A stretch of 64,000 nucleotides of DNA from assembly GCF_003323715.1 (NCBI RefSeq), contig NZ_QOIN01000039.1, positions 124,001-188,000 of the forward strand. The letters run 5' to 3'. A program made the position numbers and the translations under genes. Positions 32,199 to 40,459 of this stretch are shown piece by piece. This stretch comes from Streptomyces diacarni (lineage in GTDB: Bacteria; Actinomycetota; Actinomycetes; Streptomycetales; Streptomycetaceae). Each line of letters begins with the position of its first letter. Position 1 is the first letter of the stretch. Below the pieces are notes generated by a model. That model searched no databases, was not told the DNA's origin, and worked only from the letters and a program-made list of their open reading frames with translations.

Positions 32199-34490
32199 TT
32201 GTCCCGGAACACGGAGGAAGACGCCACCGGCGCGGGAGGCGGGGAGGAGCACGCCCTCGCGCCCGGCTCGTCTCCCGCCGCCAGCCGGCGCGGACACTGG
32301 CGCCACGCACGCTGGGTCGCCGCGGCACGGGCCCTGACAGCGGTGCTGGCGGTGCTGTGCGTGACGGTTCTGGCAACGGTCAGCACCCTGCGCACCACTG
32401 CCCTGGACCGCGGCTACTACCAGCAGGTGCTGGACGACGAACGGGCCTACGACAGGCTCTACGACGAGGTGCTCGTCGATCCGGAGGCCCAGCCGGTCAC
32501 CCGCAGCCTGCTGGCGCGTCTGCCGGTGCCCGAGTCCGTGGTGACCGCGAACCTGAAGACGGTGCTGCCGCCCGCGACCGTGCGGGAGCTGACGGACGAG
32601 CAGATCGCGGCCGTCACGGCCTATCTGCGCGGTGAGACGGACACCTTGGCCGTCTCGGTCGATCTCACGCCCGTGCTGGCGAATCTGGACAAGCTCGCGG
32701 AGCTGTACCTCAGCGGACTGGTGTCCCAGGCACAGGGCAGGGAGAAGGCCGACTTCCCGGCAGCCGTCAAGAGCGTCGAGGCGGCGCTGGAAGACGTGGC
32801 CGCCGGGCGACGCCCCGCGGATCTGCCCACCGTCGAGCTGAGCGACTCGGCCGTGAAGGACGTCGGCGAACTGCTGCTCTCCGCTGTGCCCAAGGGCGAG
32901 CGGGCGGCGCTCCGACCGCAGATCGAGGCGGCGCTGGGGGTGGGTGACGTCGCCACCGCGCTGGCCGCGGCGGGGCCGCACCTGGTCGGCGGGCGTGCCG
33001 GGGACGGCGCGCAGGAGGGCGAACGGGAGCTGCTGCGGCTCACCGAGGGCGGCCGGTGGAACGTCGTGGACGACCTGGAGAGCACCGGGATGCACCTGGG
33101 CGCTCTGCAGTCCGCCCAGGACGTCACCCGCCTCGCGCTGGGACGGGTCTACACGCTCGCCGTCGTCCTCGGTGTCCTGTCCGTCGCCTTCCTGTGGATC
33201 ACCGGGCCTCGCCGGCGGCTGCGCAGGCTGCGCACCATCGGCTGGAGTCTCGCGGCGGGTGGTCTGCTGACAGCGGGCCTCTTCCACTTCGTCCGGTGGA
33301 AGGCGGACGAGGTGTGGGGGCAGGCGCCCGGGTCGTGGCCGCCGTCGCTCGCGGCGCTGGTCGAGGATCTGGAGAGCACGGCGCTTGAGACCCTGACGCT
33401 CGCGGGCTTCTCCGCCGCCCTCGTCCCGCTGGTGGCGGGGTTGTCGATGGCCGCGCTGTCCTCGGTGCGGCGGCGTCCCCTGGCCGCGCGGTCGCTGACC
33501 GCCCGTGGCCGTACCAAGCTGCTGGCCGGGATGTCCGCGGTGACGACCACCGCGGTGGTCCTGGGCGTCACGTTCGTACCGGCTGCCGCGAGCGGCTCCG
33601 AGGAGATGTACTGCAACGGCTCCCGCCAGTCGTGCGAGCTGCGCTACGACCAGGCCGCCTACGTGGCCACCCACAACGCGATGTCGACGACCGCCGACCG
33701 CTTCATCAGCCCGCTCCAGGACGGCGACATCACCGCGCAGCTCGACAACGGCGCCCGTGCGCTGCTCATCGACACGCACACCTGGGAGCGGCCCGACCAG
33801 ATCGCCGAGCGGCTGAAGCTGTCGGAGTTCGCGCCCGACATGCGCGAGGAGATCACCGGTCTCCTCGACAGGTCGCACCCGTCCAGGCCGGGGCTGTGGC
33901 TGTGCCACGCCGTCTGCCGGGGCGGCGCGATCCCGCTGGTGGACACCCTGCGCGACATCGGGTCCTGGCTCGACGAGCACCCGGGAGAGGTCGTCACCCT
34001 GATCGTCCAGGACGGCATCTCCGGCGAGCAGACGGCGTCCGCGTTCCACCAGGCCGGTCTGGACCGGCTGCTGTTCACCCCCGACGACGATCCGCAGGCG
34101 GCCTGGCCGACGTTGGGGCAGATGGTCGAGGACGACAAACGCCTCGTCGTCTTCGCGGAGCACGCCGACGGTCCGGCCGACTGGTACCGCAACTTCTACC
34201 GGTACGGCATGGAAACGCCCTACGCGTTCGCCAGGCCCGAGGACATGACCTGTGCGCAGAATCGCGGCGGGGAAGGCAAGCGACTCTTCCTGATGAACCA
34301 CTTCGTCACCAGCGGCGGCGGCAGCAGGATCGACGCCCGGCAGGTCAACGCCGAGGACTTCGTCCTGGACCGCGCCCGGCGCTGCGAGGCCGAGCGCGGT
34401 CACCCGGTGAACTTCGTCGCCGTCGACTTCGCCAACCTCGGTGACGCCGCGGCCGCCGTCCACACCCTCAACGCCCGCCGCGACCCCTGA
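32199..34490 (+). CDS. Membrane protein with C-terminal PI-PLC X-like domain
   Basis: A 763-residue two-part protein. The N-terminal 480 residues contain a transmembrane segment near 45-65 (ALTAVLAVLCVTVLATVST), a long extracytoplasmic stretch, then helices LAVVLGVLSVAFLWITG, IGWSLAAGGLLTAGLFHFV and LVPLVAGLSMAALSS. A last hydrophobic segment (AVVLGVTFVPAAASG) leads to an outside domain: YVATHNAMSTTADR (first catalytic-type His), ALLIDTHTWERPDQ, LWLCHAVCRGG, LDEHPGEVVTLIVQD and FLMNHFVTSGG. This resembles phosphatidylinositol phospholipase C X domains, but some catalytic histidines differ, so activity is uncertain. A TTG start after GGGAG is the best fit; a longer frame from 31911 overlaps the protease gene. 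Confidence 0.75.
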   Translation: MSRNTEEDATGAGGGEEHALAPGSSPAASRRGHWRHARWVAAARALTAVLAVLCVTVLATVSTLRTTALDRGYYQQVLDDERAYDRLYDEVLVDPEAQPVTRSLLARLPVPESVVTANLKTVLPPATVRELTDEQIAAVTAYLRGETDTLAVSVDLTPVLANLDKLAELYLSGLVSQAQGREKADFPAAVKSVEAALEDVAAGRRPADLPTVELSDSAVKDVGELLLSAVPKGERAALRPQIEAALGVGDVATALAAAGPHLVGGRAGDGAQEGERELLRLTEGGRWNVVDDLESTGMHLGALQSAQDVTRLALGRVYTLAVVLGVLSVAFLWITGPRRRLRRLRTIGWSLAAGGLLTAGLFHFVRWKADEVWGQAPGSWPPSLAALVEDLESTALETLTLAGFSAALVPLVAGLSMAALSSVRRRPLAARSLTARGRTKLLAGMSAVTTTAVVLGVTFVPAAASGSEEMYCNGSRQSCELRYDQAAYVATHNAMSTTADRFISPLQDGDITAQLDNGARALLIDTHTWERPDQIAERLKLSEFAPDMREEITGLLDRSHPSRPGLWLCHAVCRGGAIPLVDTLRDIGSWLDEHPGEVVTLIVQDGISGEQTASAFHQAGLDRLLFTPDDDPQAAWPTLGQMVEDDKRLVVFAEHADGPADWYRNFYRYGMETPYAFARPEDMTCAQNRGGEGKRLFLMNHFVTSGGGSRIDARQVNAEDFVLDRARRCEAERGHPVNFVAVDFANLGDAAAAVHTLNARRDP

Positions 34491-34819
34491 GGGCGTGGCC
34501 GGTGCTCGCCCCGTTCCCCCCGCCTGCGTGGGGAGTCTCGTCGCCTGGCTCGTTAGAGTTGCTCCTTGTGGTGGAGGCCATTGAGCGGCCGGCGCGACGG
34601 CTGACCAGCGCTTTGCCGCAAGGACGAGAGCCGAGGTGCGGGCGGGATCTCCCCGTCGGCCCGCTATGCGCAGTTTCGATACGCCACGTTCCGTCGCGAA
34701 CTTTTCCGCCGGGCCGGGCATCGGACTCCGTGTACGGCACGGGAGCCGCCTGAGTCAGGGGGCGGCGGCTGTGCGCGCCCGGCGCAGGTTCGCGACGAGA
34801 TGATCAGGAAGGGACGGCA
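34491..34819. other. Intergenic region, about 330 bp
   Basis: Lies between two same-strand genes. It presumably holds the promoter of the DUF4232 lipoprotein; I see no RNA gene, strong hairpin or operator in it. Confidence 0.5.
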
Positions 34820-35590
34820 GTGAGGGAACAACAGGAGCACACCGCGCGGGCGACCGGGCGGGCCGACGAGGCGGGGGCCGCCGCACGGCGGGTCGCCAGG
34901 GGGCCGCGCCTGGCGACGGTCGCCGCGGTGGGTCTGGCCGCAGCCCTCCTGACCGGATGTGGCGGGGAGGGGGCGGACGCGTCCGCCCCGAAGAAGGTCA
35001 ACGGACAAGCAGCACCCGCGCCGGGTGACTCCCCTGGAGACAAGTCCGCGAAGAAGTCCGCCTCCCCCTCCGAGTCGTCGCGCTCCGAGGACGGGAAGGC
35101 CGGGAAAGGCAAGGAGCCGACGGACTCGCCGGGCAGCGGCGGCTCGGGCTCTTCCGGGCAGGAAGAGGGGTCGGGGCCCGGAGACGGGGGGCCCGGTACC
35201 GGGCCGTGCAAGACCTCGGGGCTCGCTTTCAGCAGCTCGCCCGGCATGGGTGAGGGCACGATGCTGGTGAACATGCGGAACACCGGCTCGGCCCCGTGCA
35301 CGCTCCACGGCTTCCCCGGAGTCGACCTGCAGATGCGGGAGGGGTCGATCAGCGCGAACCGCAACAACGCCCCGGCTCCCTCGGTCAGCATCGAACCGGG
35401 CGAGGAGACCCGCTTCACCCTTCACTACCCGCCGAACGACACCGGTGGCAGCGGGGTGACCGTCAACAGCCTGACGGTCACCCCGCCCAACGAGACCGCC
35501 TCGCAGTCCGTACCGGCCACGATCAACCTGCCCGTCACCGACGGGACCGGCCCCGGGGTCACGGTCGGCCCTGTCGGCGCCGGCAAGTGA
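34820..35590 (+). CDS. DUF4232 cell-surface lipoprotein
   Basis: A 256-residue lipoprotein with lipobox ALLTGCGG (cysteine near 47) after an unusually long 30-residue basic N-region. A Ser/Gly/Lys/Asp-rich linker of about 80 residues spans the wall, followed by a DUF4232 domain: CKTSGLAFSSSPGMGEGTMLVNMRNTGSAPCTLHGFPGVDL (about 127-170; Cys pair), ending in beta-rich sequence. The domain is common in Streptomyces surface proteins and its role is unknown. GTG start after AAGGGAC. Monocistronic. Confidence 0.88.
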   Translation: MREQQEHTARATGRADEAGAAARRVARGPRLATVAAVGLAAALLTGCGGEGADASAPKKVNGQAAPAPGDSPGDKSAKKSASPSESSRSEDGKAGKGKEPTDSPGSGGSGSSGQEEGSGPGDGGPGTGPCKTSGLAFSSSPGMGEGTMLVNMRNTGSAPCTLHGFPGVDLQMREGSISANRNNAPAPSVSIEPGEETRFTLHYPPNDTGGSGVTVNSLTVTPPNETASQSVPATINLPVTDGTGPGVTVGPVGAGK

Positions 35591-35719
35591 GCGCACCGGA
35601 CGGCGTCGGGCCCGGCCCGGCGGGCGGCCACTCGGCCCGTCGCAGGACCGACCCGCACCGTGCGGGGCCGGCTGCCGTGCCGCGCGTCTGACGGCGCCCG
35701 ACAGCGGCACCCCGCCGGG

Positions 35720-36475
35720 TCACAGGCGCCGGGAGACCTCCTGGGCGGCCTGGCAGACGGCGGGGGCGAAGCCCGGCAGCTGCTCACGGGTGACGAGAAA
35801 CACCAGGGACGAGACGGAGACCGCGCCCATCGGGTAGCCCTCGGGGTCGAGGACGGGGGCGGCGAGTGAGCACACGGCCTCGTCCGCTTCCTCGTATTCG
35901 GTGGCGTAGCCCCTCTTGCGTACGAGGTCGAGCTCCGCGCGCAGCCCGTCCCGGTCGGTGAGGGTGTGCGGGGTGCGGGCGGGGAGTCCCGCCCGGTCCA
36001 GGAGGTTCTCGGTCTCGGCCTCCGGCAGGTGTGCGAGCAGCACTTTTCCCGCCGCGCTGGCGTGCAGCGGCAGCGGCGTTCCGACTTCGGTGGCGATGCG
36101 GTAGGCGTGCCCGGGGTCGACTTTGTGGGTGTATGTGGCGTGGTCGCCGCTGAGGACGGCGAGGTGCACGGCCTGCCCGAGCCGCTGTTGCAGAGCGCGC
36201 AGTACGGCGTCGATGCCGACGGAGTCGTCGGAGAAGACCTGCGCGGCCAGCGCGCGGAGTTGGAAGCCGACGCCGTAGCGCCCGTCGCCGTCGGCGACGA
36301 CGTACCCCTCCTCCGTCAGAGTCGCGAGGATGCGGTGGGTGCTGGCCTTGGAGACGCCCGCGCACTCGGCGATGTCCTTGAGGCGGTGCGGGAGTTCGGG
36401 CCGTGCGACCGCTTGGAGCACGCGGAGTGCCTTGGCGACGGCGTTGCCCGCGGACACCGACTTCTCACGATCCAT
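35720..36475 (-). CDS. IclR-family regulator of the amino-sugar-acid cassette
   Basis: A 251-residue IclR protein: winged helix LQAVARPELPHRLKDIAECAGVSKASTHRILATLTEEGYV (20-60) and effector domain containing PLHASAAGKVLLAHLPE and the C-terminal EADEAVCSLAAPVLDPEGYPMGAVSVS. The ATG at 36475 (MDREKS) is chosen because the 19 extra codons upstream would cover operator sequence. It diverges from the nine-gene cassette across 135 bp with a 9-bp direct repeat, so it very likely controls it, sensing a pathway sugar acid. Confidence 0.92.
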   Translation of the reverse strand: MDREKSVSAGNAVAKALRVLQAVARPELPHRLKDIAECAGVSKASTHRILATLTEEGYVVADGDGRYGVGFQLRALAAQVFSDDSVGIDAVLRALQQRLGQAVHLAVLSGDHATYTHKVDPGHAYRIATEVGTPLPLHASAAGKVLLAHLPEAETENLLDRAGLPARTPHTLTDRDGLRAELDLVRKRGYATEYEEADEAVCSLAAPVLDPEGYPMGAVSVSSLVFLVTREQLPGFAPAVCQAAQEVSRRL

Positions 36476-36520
36476 TGACCCTCCGTACGCCATCTGATTA
36501 GTTAGCAAACGATCCGCTGA

Positions 36521-36549
36521 ACGGAACGCCAATCCATTCTACGGAACGC
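36521..36549. promoter_or_regulatory. Direct repeat ACGGAACGC x2, putative IclR sites
   Basis: Two 9-bp copies with a 20-bp period (two helical turns) lie midway between the divergent IclR and amidohydrolase genes, the left one extended to TGAACGGAACG. Same-face repeats fit co-operative IclR binding. Confidence 0.6.
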
Positions 36550-36610
36550 TTGGCGCACTCCGACCACCGCATCGTGCCCTTTTCACCACGCCCGCGAAAG
36601 GCGGCCGTGC

Positions 36611-37753
36611 ATGTACGAACTACTCGTTTCCGGCGGCCTGTTGGCCGACCCGGAGCGCGGCACCATCCAGCGAGGCGATCTCGCCGTCCAGCACGGGAGG
36701 ATCGCCCGCCTCGGCGCCCCGGGATCGCTCGAAGCCCAACAGACCGTGGACGCCACCGGGCTGCTGGTCTCCCCCGGCCTCATCGACCTGCACACACACG
36801 TCTACCCCCGGCGCACCGCGCTCGGCGTACCGGCCGACTCGGCGGGGGTCGAGCGAGGCGTCACCACGGTCGTCGACGCCGGCAGCTGCGGCAGCGACGA
36901 CTGGACGCACTTCCGCGCCCACGTGATCGCCCCCGCCCGCACCCGGGTACGCGCCTGGCTCAACGTCTCCCGGCACGGGCTCGTCAAAGGCCACGCCGAA
37001 CTGTCCGGCGGCCGCCGCGACCTGGACCCCGAGGCGAGTGACGCCCTGCTGCGCGCCGAGCCCGGGACCGTGTGCGGACTCAAGATCCGGATGAGCCGTT
37101 CCGTCCTCGGCGACAGCGGCCTCGCGCCGCTGCGCGCGGCCAAGGAACTGGCCGGCGCGCACGGCCTGCCCGTCATGGTGCACGTCGGCAACGAGCCTCC
37201 CGCCCTGGGCGAGGTACTGGAACTGCTCGGCGACGGCGACGTGGTCACCCACGCCTTCCACGGCAAGCCCGGCGGCCTCTTCGGCACGGGACCCGAGCCA
37301 CTCCCCCAGGTGTGGGCGGCGCTGGAGCGCGGCGTACGGCTGGACGTCGGACACGGCAGCGCCAGCTTCGCGTTCCGCACGGCCAGGCGGGCCCTGGCCG
37401 CCGGGATCAGGCCCTGGACGGCCAGCACCGACCTGCACAACCGCAACACAGACGGCCCCGTGCACTCGCTCACCGAGACGCTGAGCAAACTGCTGGCGCT
37501 GGGAATGCCGCTCACCGAAGTGCTGGCCTGCGCGACCTCGCGGGCCGCCCGCGTACTCGGGGCCGGGGACGACCTCGGCACGCTGCGCCCCGGCGCGCTC
37601 GCGGACCTGAGCCTGCTGGAGTTGCGCGACGGCCCTGTGACGCTCGCCGACGCGGACGGCGAACAGTACGAGGGGGACCACCGCCTCCTGCCGCGCGGCG
37701 CCGTCGTCGCGGGCCGGCCCCACCTGGTCGCCCACCGGGAGGAGACGGTATGA
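36611..37753 (+). CDS. Amidohydrolase/deacetylase, EF_0837-like (dihydroorotase-type metallohydrolase)
   Basis: A 380-residue TIM-barrel amidohydrolase. Metal ligands are His61 and His63 (LIDLHTHVYP), the bridging Lys158 (CGLKIRMS), then His179 (VMVHVGNEP) and VVTHAFHGKPGG; the catalytic Asp lies in WTASTDLHNRNTDGP. This is the family found with the DUF4310-4312 cassette in Enterococcus and Aeromonas. It probably removes an N-acyl group or opens a cyclic amide on the imported compound before deamination. It is the first gene of the operon; its stop overlaps the next start (ATGA). Confidence 0.88.
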   Translation: MYELLVSGGLLADPERGTIQRGDLAVQHGRIARLGAPGSLEAQQTVDATGLLVSPGLIDLHTHVYPRRTALGVPADSAGVERGVTTVVDAGSCGSDDWTHFRAHVIAPARTRVRAWLNVSRHGLVKGHAELSGGRRDLDPEASDALLRAEPGTVCGLKIRMSRSVLGDSGLAPLRAAKELAGAHGLPVMVHVGNEPPALGEVLELLGDGDVVTHAFHGKPGGLFGTGPEPLPQVWAALERGVRLDVGHGSASFAFRTARRALAAGIRPWTASTDLHNRNTDGPVHSLTETLSKLLALGMPLTEVLACATSRAARVLGAGDDLGTLRPGALADLSLLELRDGPVTLADADGEQYEGDHRLLPRGAVVAGRPHLVAHREETV

Positions 37754-38151
37754 CCCCCGCTCCCCGGCGCGCCGCCGAGGTACTGGAACGGCTGGCGGCC
37801 AACGTCGCCGACACCACGCCCGTCGGCGCCGAGGACCGCGCCGAACTCGGCGAGTTGCTCCCCCTGATCCTGCTGCACGCCCGGGAGGAGCACGTACGCC
37901 TGGACGACGAGAGGCTGCTGGCCCTCGCCGTGCACGCGCTGGCCTTCGTCAGACGGGTCCGCGACCGCGAGAGCCTGCCGGAGCTCGACGGCCTCCTCTA
38001 CGACGAAGTGCCCGCCGCCCGGCTGGCCGCGGCCAGGCGGCTCGTCGACGCCTACTGCGGCCCCCGCTCCTTCACCCCGCCCGACAGCGAGGTCCTGCTG
38101 TTCGCGCTGCACTTCGAGGTGGCGCACGCGTCCGCTTCCGAGACCCACTGA
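37750..38151 (+). CDS. PRD-domain protein (PTS regulation domain), EF_0829-like
   Basis: A 133-residue all-helical protein that looks like a single stand-alone PTS regulation domain: LLALAVHALAFVRRVRDRESLPELD has the conserved histidine (His62) and following Arg, and LLFALHFEVA supplies a second histidine (His121). PRDs are phosphorylated by HPr or EIIB in regulators such as LicT and BglG, but this one has no RNA- or DNA-binding part. Its place at the head of the transporter genes and the presence of a dedicated HPr downstream suggest a phosphorylation relay. Overlaps the amidohydrolase gene. Confidence 0.75.
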   Translation: MTPAPRRAAEVLERLAANVADTTPVGAEDRAELGELLPLILLHAREEHVRLDDERLLALAVHALAFVRRVRDRESLPELDGLLYDEVPAARLAAARRLVDAYCGPRSFTPPDSEVLLFALHFEVAHASASETH

Positions 38152-38169
38152 AGACACCAGGAGACACAC

Positions 38170-38535
38170 ATGAGCGTCAAAATCGTGATCGGGCACCGGC
38201 TGGGCAAAGGGCAGGCCGTCGCCGACGGGGTACGGGCCGCGGGCGCCGAACCCGTGCTGATCCCGGGGCCAGGCGCCGACATGAAGGTCGGGGACGTCAT
38301 GGCCGCGGAAGGCGCCGCACTCGGCATCTCCTTCTGCGGCAGCGGCGGGGCCGGCGCGGTGACGGCGAAGGCCAAATACGGCCACGACATCGAGTTCGGC
38401 ATGCGCACGGCCCAGGCGGGCGTCACCGCGGTCGAGCAAGGCCGCACCGTCCTCGGCTTCGGCTTCCTCGACAGCGAGGAGCTGGGCATCGCGGTCACCG
38501 AGGCGCTGCTGAAGAAGCTGGGGGAGAGCGCATGA
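38170..38535 (+). CDS. SFCGS-family glycine-rich protein (EF_0830-like)
   Basis: A 121-residue soluble protein with the name-giving GISFCGSGGAGAVTAKAKYGH (Cys56). The start, KIVIGHRLGKGQAVADGVRAAGAEPVLIP, reads like a small alpha/beta sugar-phosphate or PTS EIIB-like domain, where a cysteine is phosphorylated. The family's function is not known; I infer a possible EIIB role from the cysteine, size and neighbouring membrane and HPr genes. It is followed by DUF4312 with a 4-nt overlap. Confidence 0.82.
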   Translation: MSVKIVIGHRLGKGQAVADGVRAAGAEPVLIPGPGADMKVGDVMAAEGAALGISFCGSGGAGAVTAKAKYGHDIEFGMRTAQAGVTAVEQGRTVLGFGFLDSEELGIAVTEALLKKLGESA

Positions 38536-38867
38536 AACACACCCGGCACATCCTGCGGCTCACCGGCACGGGCCCGACGCGCGACAAGGCGTTCGCCGAC
38601 GCCATGGCCCGGGTGCGGCAGACCGCGGGCGAGCGCACCACCGGCGTGTGCTTCCGCGTGGAGCCGGTGGACCTGGAGGTCGTCGAGGCCGTCGAGCACC
38701 GCTGGCGGGAGCGCTTCTTGGGCCTGCTGTTCGCCCGTACCAGGTCCCGCTTCTCGCTGACGCTCCGCATAGAGGTGCGGGTCGCGGCGCTGGATCTGGA
38801 CGCGGTCGACTTCACCGTGCGCGAGGAGCGGCTGACCCCGCTCCAGCACGCGCTGCGTATGAGGTGA
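38532..38867 (+). CDS. DUF4312 protein (EF_0831-like)
   Basis: A 111-residue soluble protein: KHTRHILRLTGTGPTRDKAFADAMARVRQ, then FRVEPVDLEVVEAVEHRWRERFLGLLFART and a beta-rich end FSLTLRIEVRVAALDLDAVDF. It has no known catalytic motif. Present only in this conserved cassette, always beside SFCGS and DUF4311/4310, so it is probably a cytoplasmic component of the same transporter. Confidence 0.85.
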   Translation: MKHTRHILRLTGTGPTRDKAFADAMARVRQTAGERTTGVCFRVEPVDLEVVEAVEHRWRERFLGLLFARTRSRFSLTLRIEVRVAALDLDAVDFTVREERLTPLQHALRMR

Positions 38868-38874
38868 GACGGCC

Positions 38875-39666
38875 GTGAACGAGACCCTCACCATCCTGCT
38901 GGAGTCCATGGTCATCGGCGCGCTCATCGGCTTCGGCGCCTCCGCCGGGGTGGCCCGCATGTTCCACGCGCCCAAGGTGCAGGGCATGGGCGCGTTCCGG
39001 ACGCTGGGCGAACTGAACGCCTGCGAGAACGACCCGGTGGCGCACTTCTCCTTCGGCTTCGGGTTCTTCTTCAACGCCTGGGCCAGCGCGGTCGGCACCG
39101 GCGCACTGACCTCCGACGTGGACCACCGCATCGTGCCGCACTGGGCGGCCGCGCTGTCCATGACCCGCAACCGCAACCTCGCCGAGACGCTGCACAACCC
39201 GCGGCGCATGGCGTTCTTCGGCGCGGGCGTCGGCCTCGTCCTGGTCTCGGTGCTCAACACCACCGCCGCCTCGATCCCGCACTCGCTGCAGAAGGTCGCT
39301 GCCGAGGTGCTGGGGCCCGCGTCCGAGTGGCTGATCAACCCCGTGATGCCCATCGTGTTCTGGATGGCGGCCGTGGACGCGGGGCAGCGCACCGGCGGCT
39401 GGGGCACCGCGCTGGGCGGCCTGGCGCACGTCGTGATGGGCAACGCCGTCCCCGGGATCGTGCTCGGCATCGTCGTCGGCAAGGCCCTGGACGACCTGGG
39501 GCGCACCCGGGTGACCCGGGTGCTGGTGGGCGCCGTCGTGGCCCTCTTCGCCGTGAGCGCCCTGCTGCGCGGGGTGGACATCCAACTGCTCCAGCAGATG
39601 AAGGTCGACGTACCGCACTGGCTGAGCCGATTCCACGACGCGACCGGCACCACCCCGACGGACTGA
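38875..39666 (+). CDS. DUF4311 membrane protein (EF_0832-like)
   Basis: A 263-residue polytopic membrane protein with about six or seven hydrophobic segments, including LLESMVIGALIGFGASAGVA, FFGAGVGLVLVSVLN, VMPIVFWMAAVDAG and VVGAVVALFAVSALLRG. A conserved polar loop, KVQGMGAFRTLGELNACENDPVAHFSFG (segments at 36-63), sits between the first helices and could form a substrate site. With DUF4310 it would make the membrane part of an unclassified, perhaps PTS-coupled, transporter. GTG start. Confidence 0.85.
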   Translation: MNETLTILLESMVIGALIGFGASAGVARMFHAPKVQGMGAFRTLGELNACENDPVAHFSFGFGFFFNAWASAVGTGALTSDVDHRIVPHWAAALSMTRNRNLAETLHNPRRMAFFGAGVGLVLVSVLNTTAASIPHSLQKVAAEVLGPASEWLINPVMPIVFWMAAVDAGQRTGGWGTALGGLAHVVMGNAVPGIVLGIVVGKALDDLGRTRVTRVLVGAVVALFAVSALLRGVDIQLLQQMKVDVPHWLSRFHDATGTTPTD

Positions 39667-39683
39667 GAGGCAGGAGCACAGGC

Positions 39684-40427
39684 ATGGCGCACGCGGATTC
39701 CGGCGCGACTCCCGGCGCGGCGACCGCCGCCTCCGGCGCGCAGCGCACCCCCGCCACCCCGTCGAAGGCGCTCAAGATACCGGGCGAGGGCAGCTTCTGG
39801 CTCTCGGAGTGGGCCTTCCCGCTCTTCGTCGCCACCCTCGCGGCGGGCATCTTCACCGGCACACACCTCTACTACGTCTACCGCACCGGCACCTTCAGCG
39901 ACGTCGCGGTCACCGCCCTCCTCAAGGGCGGCATGGAGAACGGGAGTTACGGGGCGGCGGCCGCCTTCGGCGCGGGCTTCCTCTTCGCCCGCGTCATCGA
40001 GGGCCCCATGGTGGGCATCCTCGACATCGGCGGCTCCCTGCAGACCGGCGTGGGCATCGGTATCCCCGCCATGCTGCTGGCGGGCGGCGTCACCGCACCT
40101 TTGGAGCACTTCTGGCTGGCGCTGCCCACCGGCGCGGTGATCGGATTCGCCATCGGCTGCGTGATCCTGCTGATCCGCCGCGCGACCGTCAACTCGACCG
40201 GCAACACCTCCACCTTCGGCGCCGACGTCATGATGGGCGCCGGCAACTCGGCGGGCCGCTATCTGGGGCCTCTGGTCATCATCGCCGCCGCGACCGCCTC
40301 CATCCCCGTGGGGCTCGGCTCCACCCTGGGCGCGCTGCTCTTCTACTGGTGGAAGAAGCCGCTGACCGGCGGCGCCATTCTCGGCGCGATGCTCTTCGGC
40401 CTGTTCTTCCCCCTCACCGGCAAGTGA
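39684..40427 (+). CDS. DUF4310 membrane protein (EF_0833-like)
   Basis: A 247-residue membrane protein. A polar 35-residue N-tail leads to about six helices (for example FPLFVATLAAGIFTGTHLYYVY, GIGIPAMLLAGGV, ALPTGAVIGFAIGCVILLI, LVIIAAATASIPVGLG, AILGAMLFGLFFPL) with Gly-rich loops KGGMENGSYGAAAAFGAGF and FGADVMMGAGNSAGRYLG that resemble substrate-gripping loops of EIIC-like carriers. ATG after CAGGAG. Partner of DUF4311. Confidence 0.85.
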   Translation: MAHADSGATPGAATAASGAQRTPATPSKALKIPGEGSFWLSEWAFPLFVATLAAGIFTGTHLYYVYRTGTFSDVAVTALLKGGMENGSYGAAAAFGAGFLFARVIEGPMVGILDIGGSLQTGVGIGIPAMLLAGGVTAPLEHFWLALPTGAVIGFAIGCVILLIRRATVNSTGNTSTFGADVMMGAGNSAGRYLGPLVIIAAATASIPVGLGSTLGALLFYWWKKPLTGGAILGAMLFGLFFPLTGK

Positions 40428-40459
40428 ACTCCCCCGTCACGACAGCGGAGAAAGGCACC

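Noticed and set aside
32088..34721. 877-codon minus-strand open frame opposite the PLC-fusion gene
   Set aside because: Low-complexity Arg/Gly/Pro translation and no family features; the plus strand has membrane helices and PLC-like motifs.
38052..40109. 685-codon minus-strand open frame across the SFCGS-DUF4310 genes
   Set aside because: It would span several overlapping, well-supported plus-strand genes; codon-position bias belongs to those.
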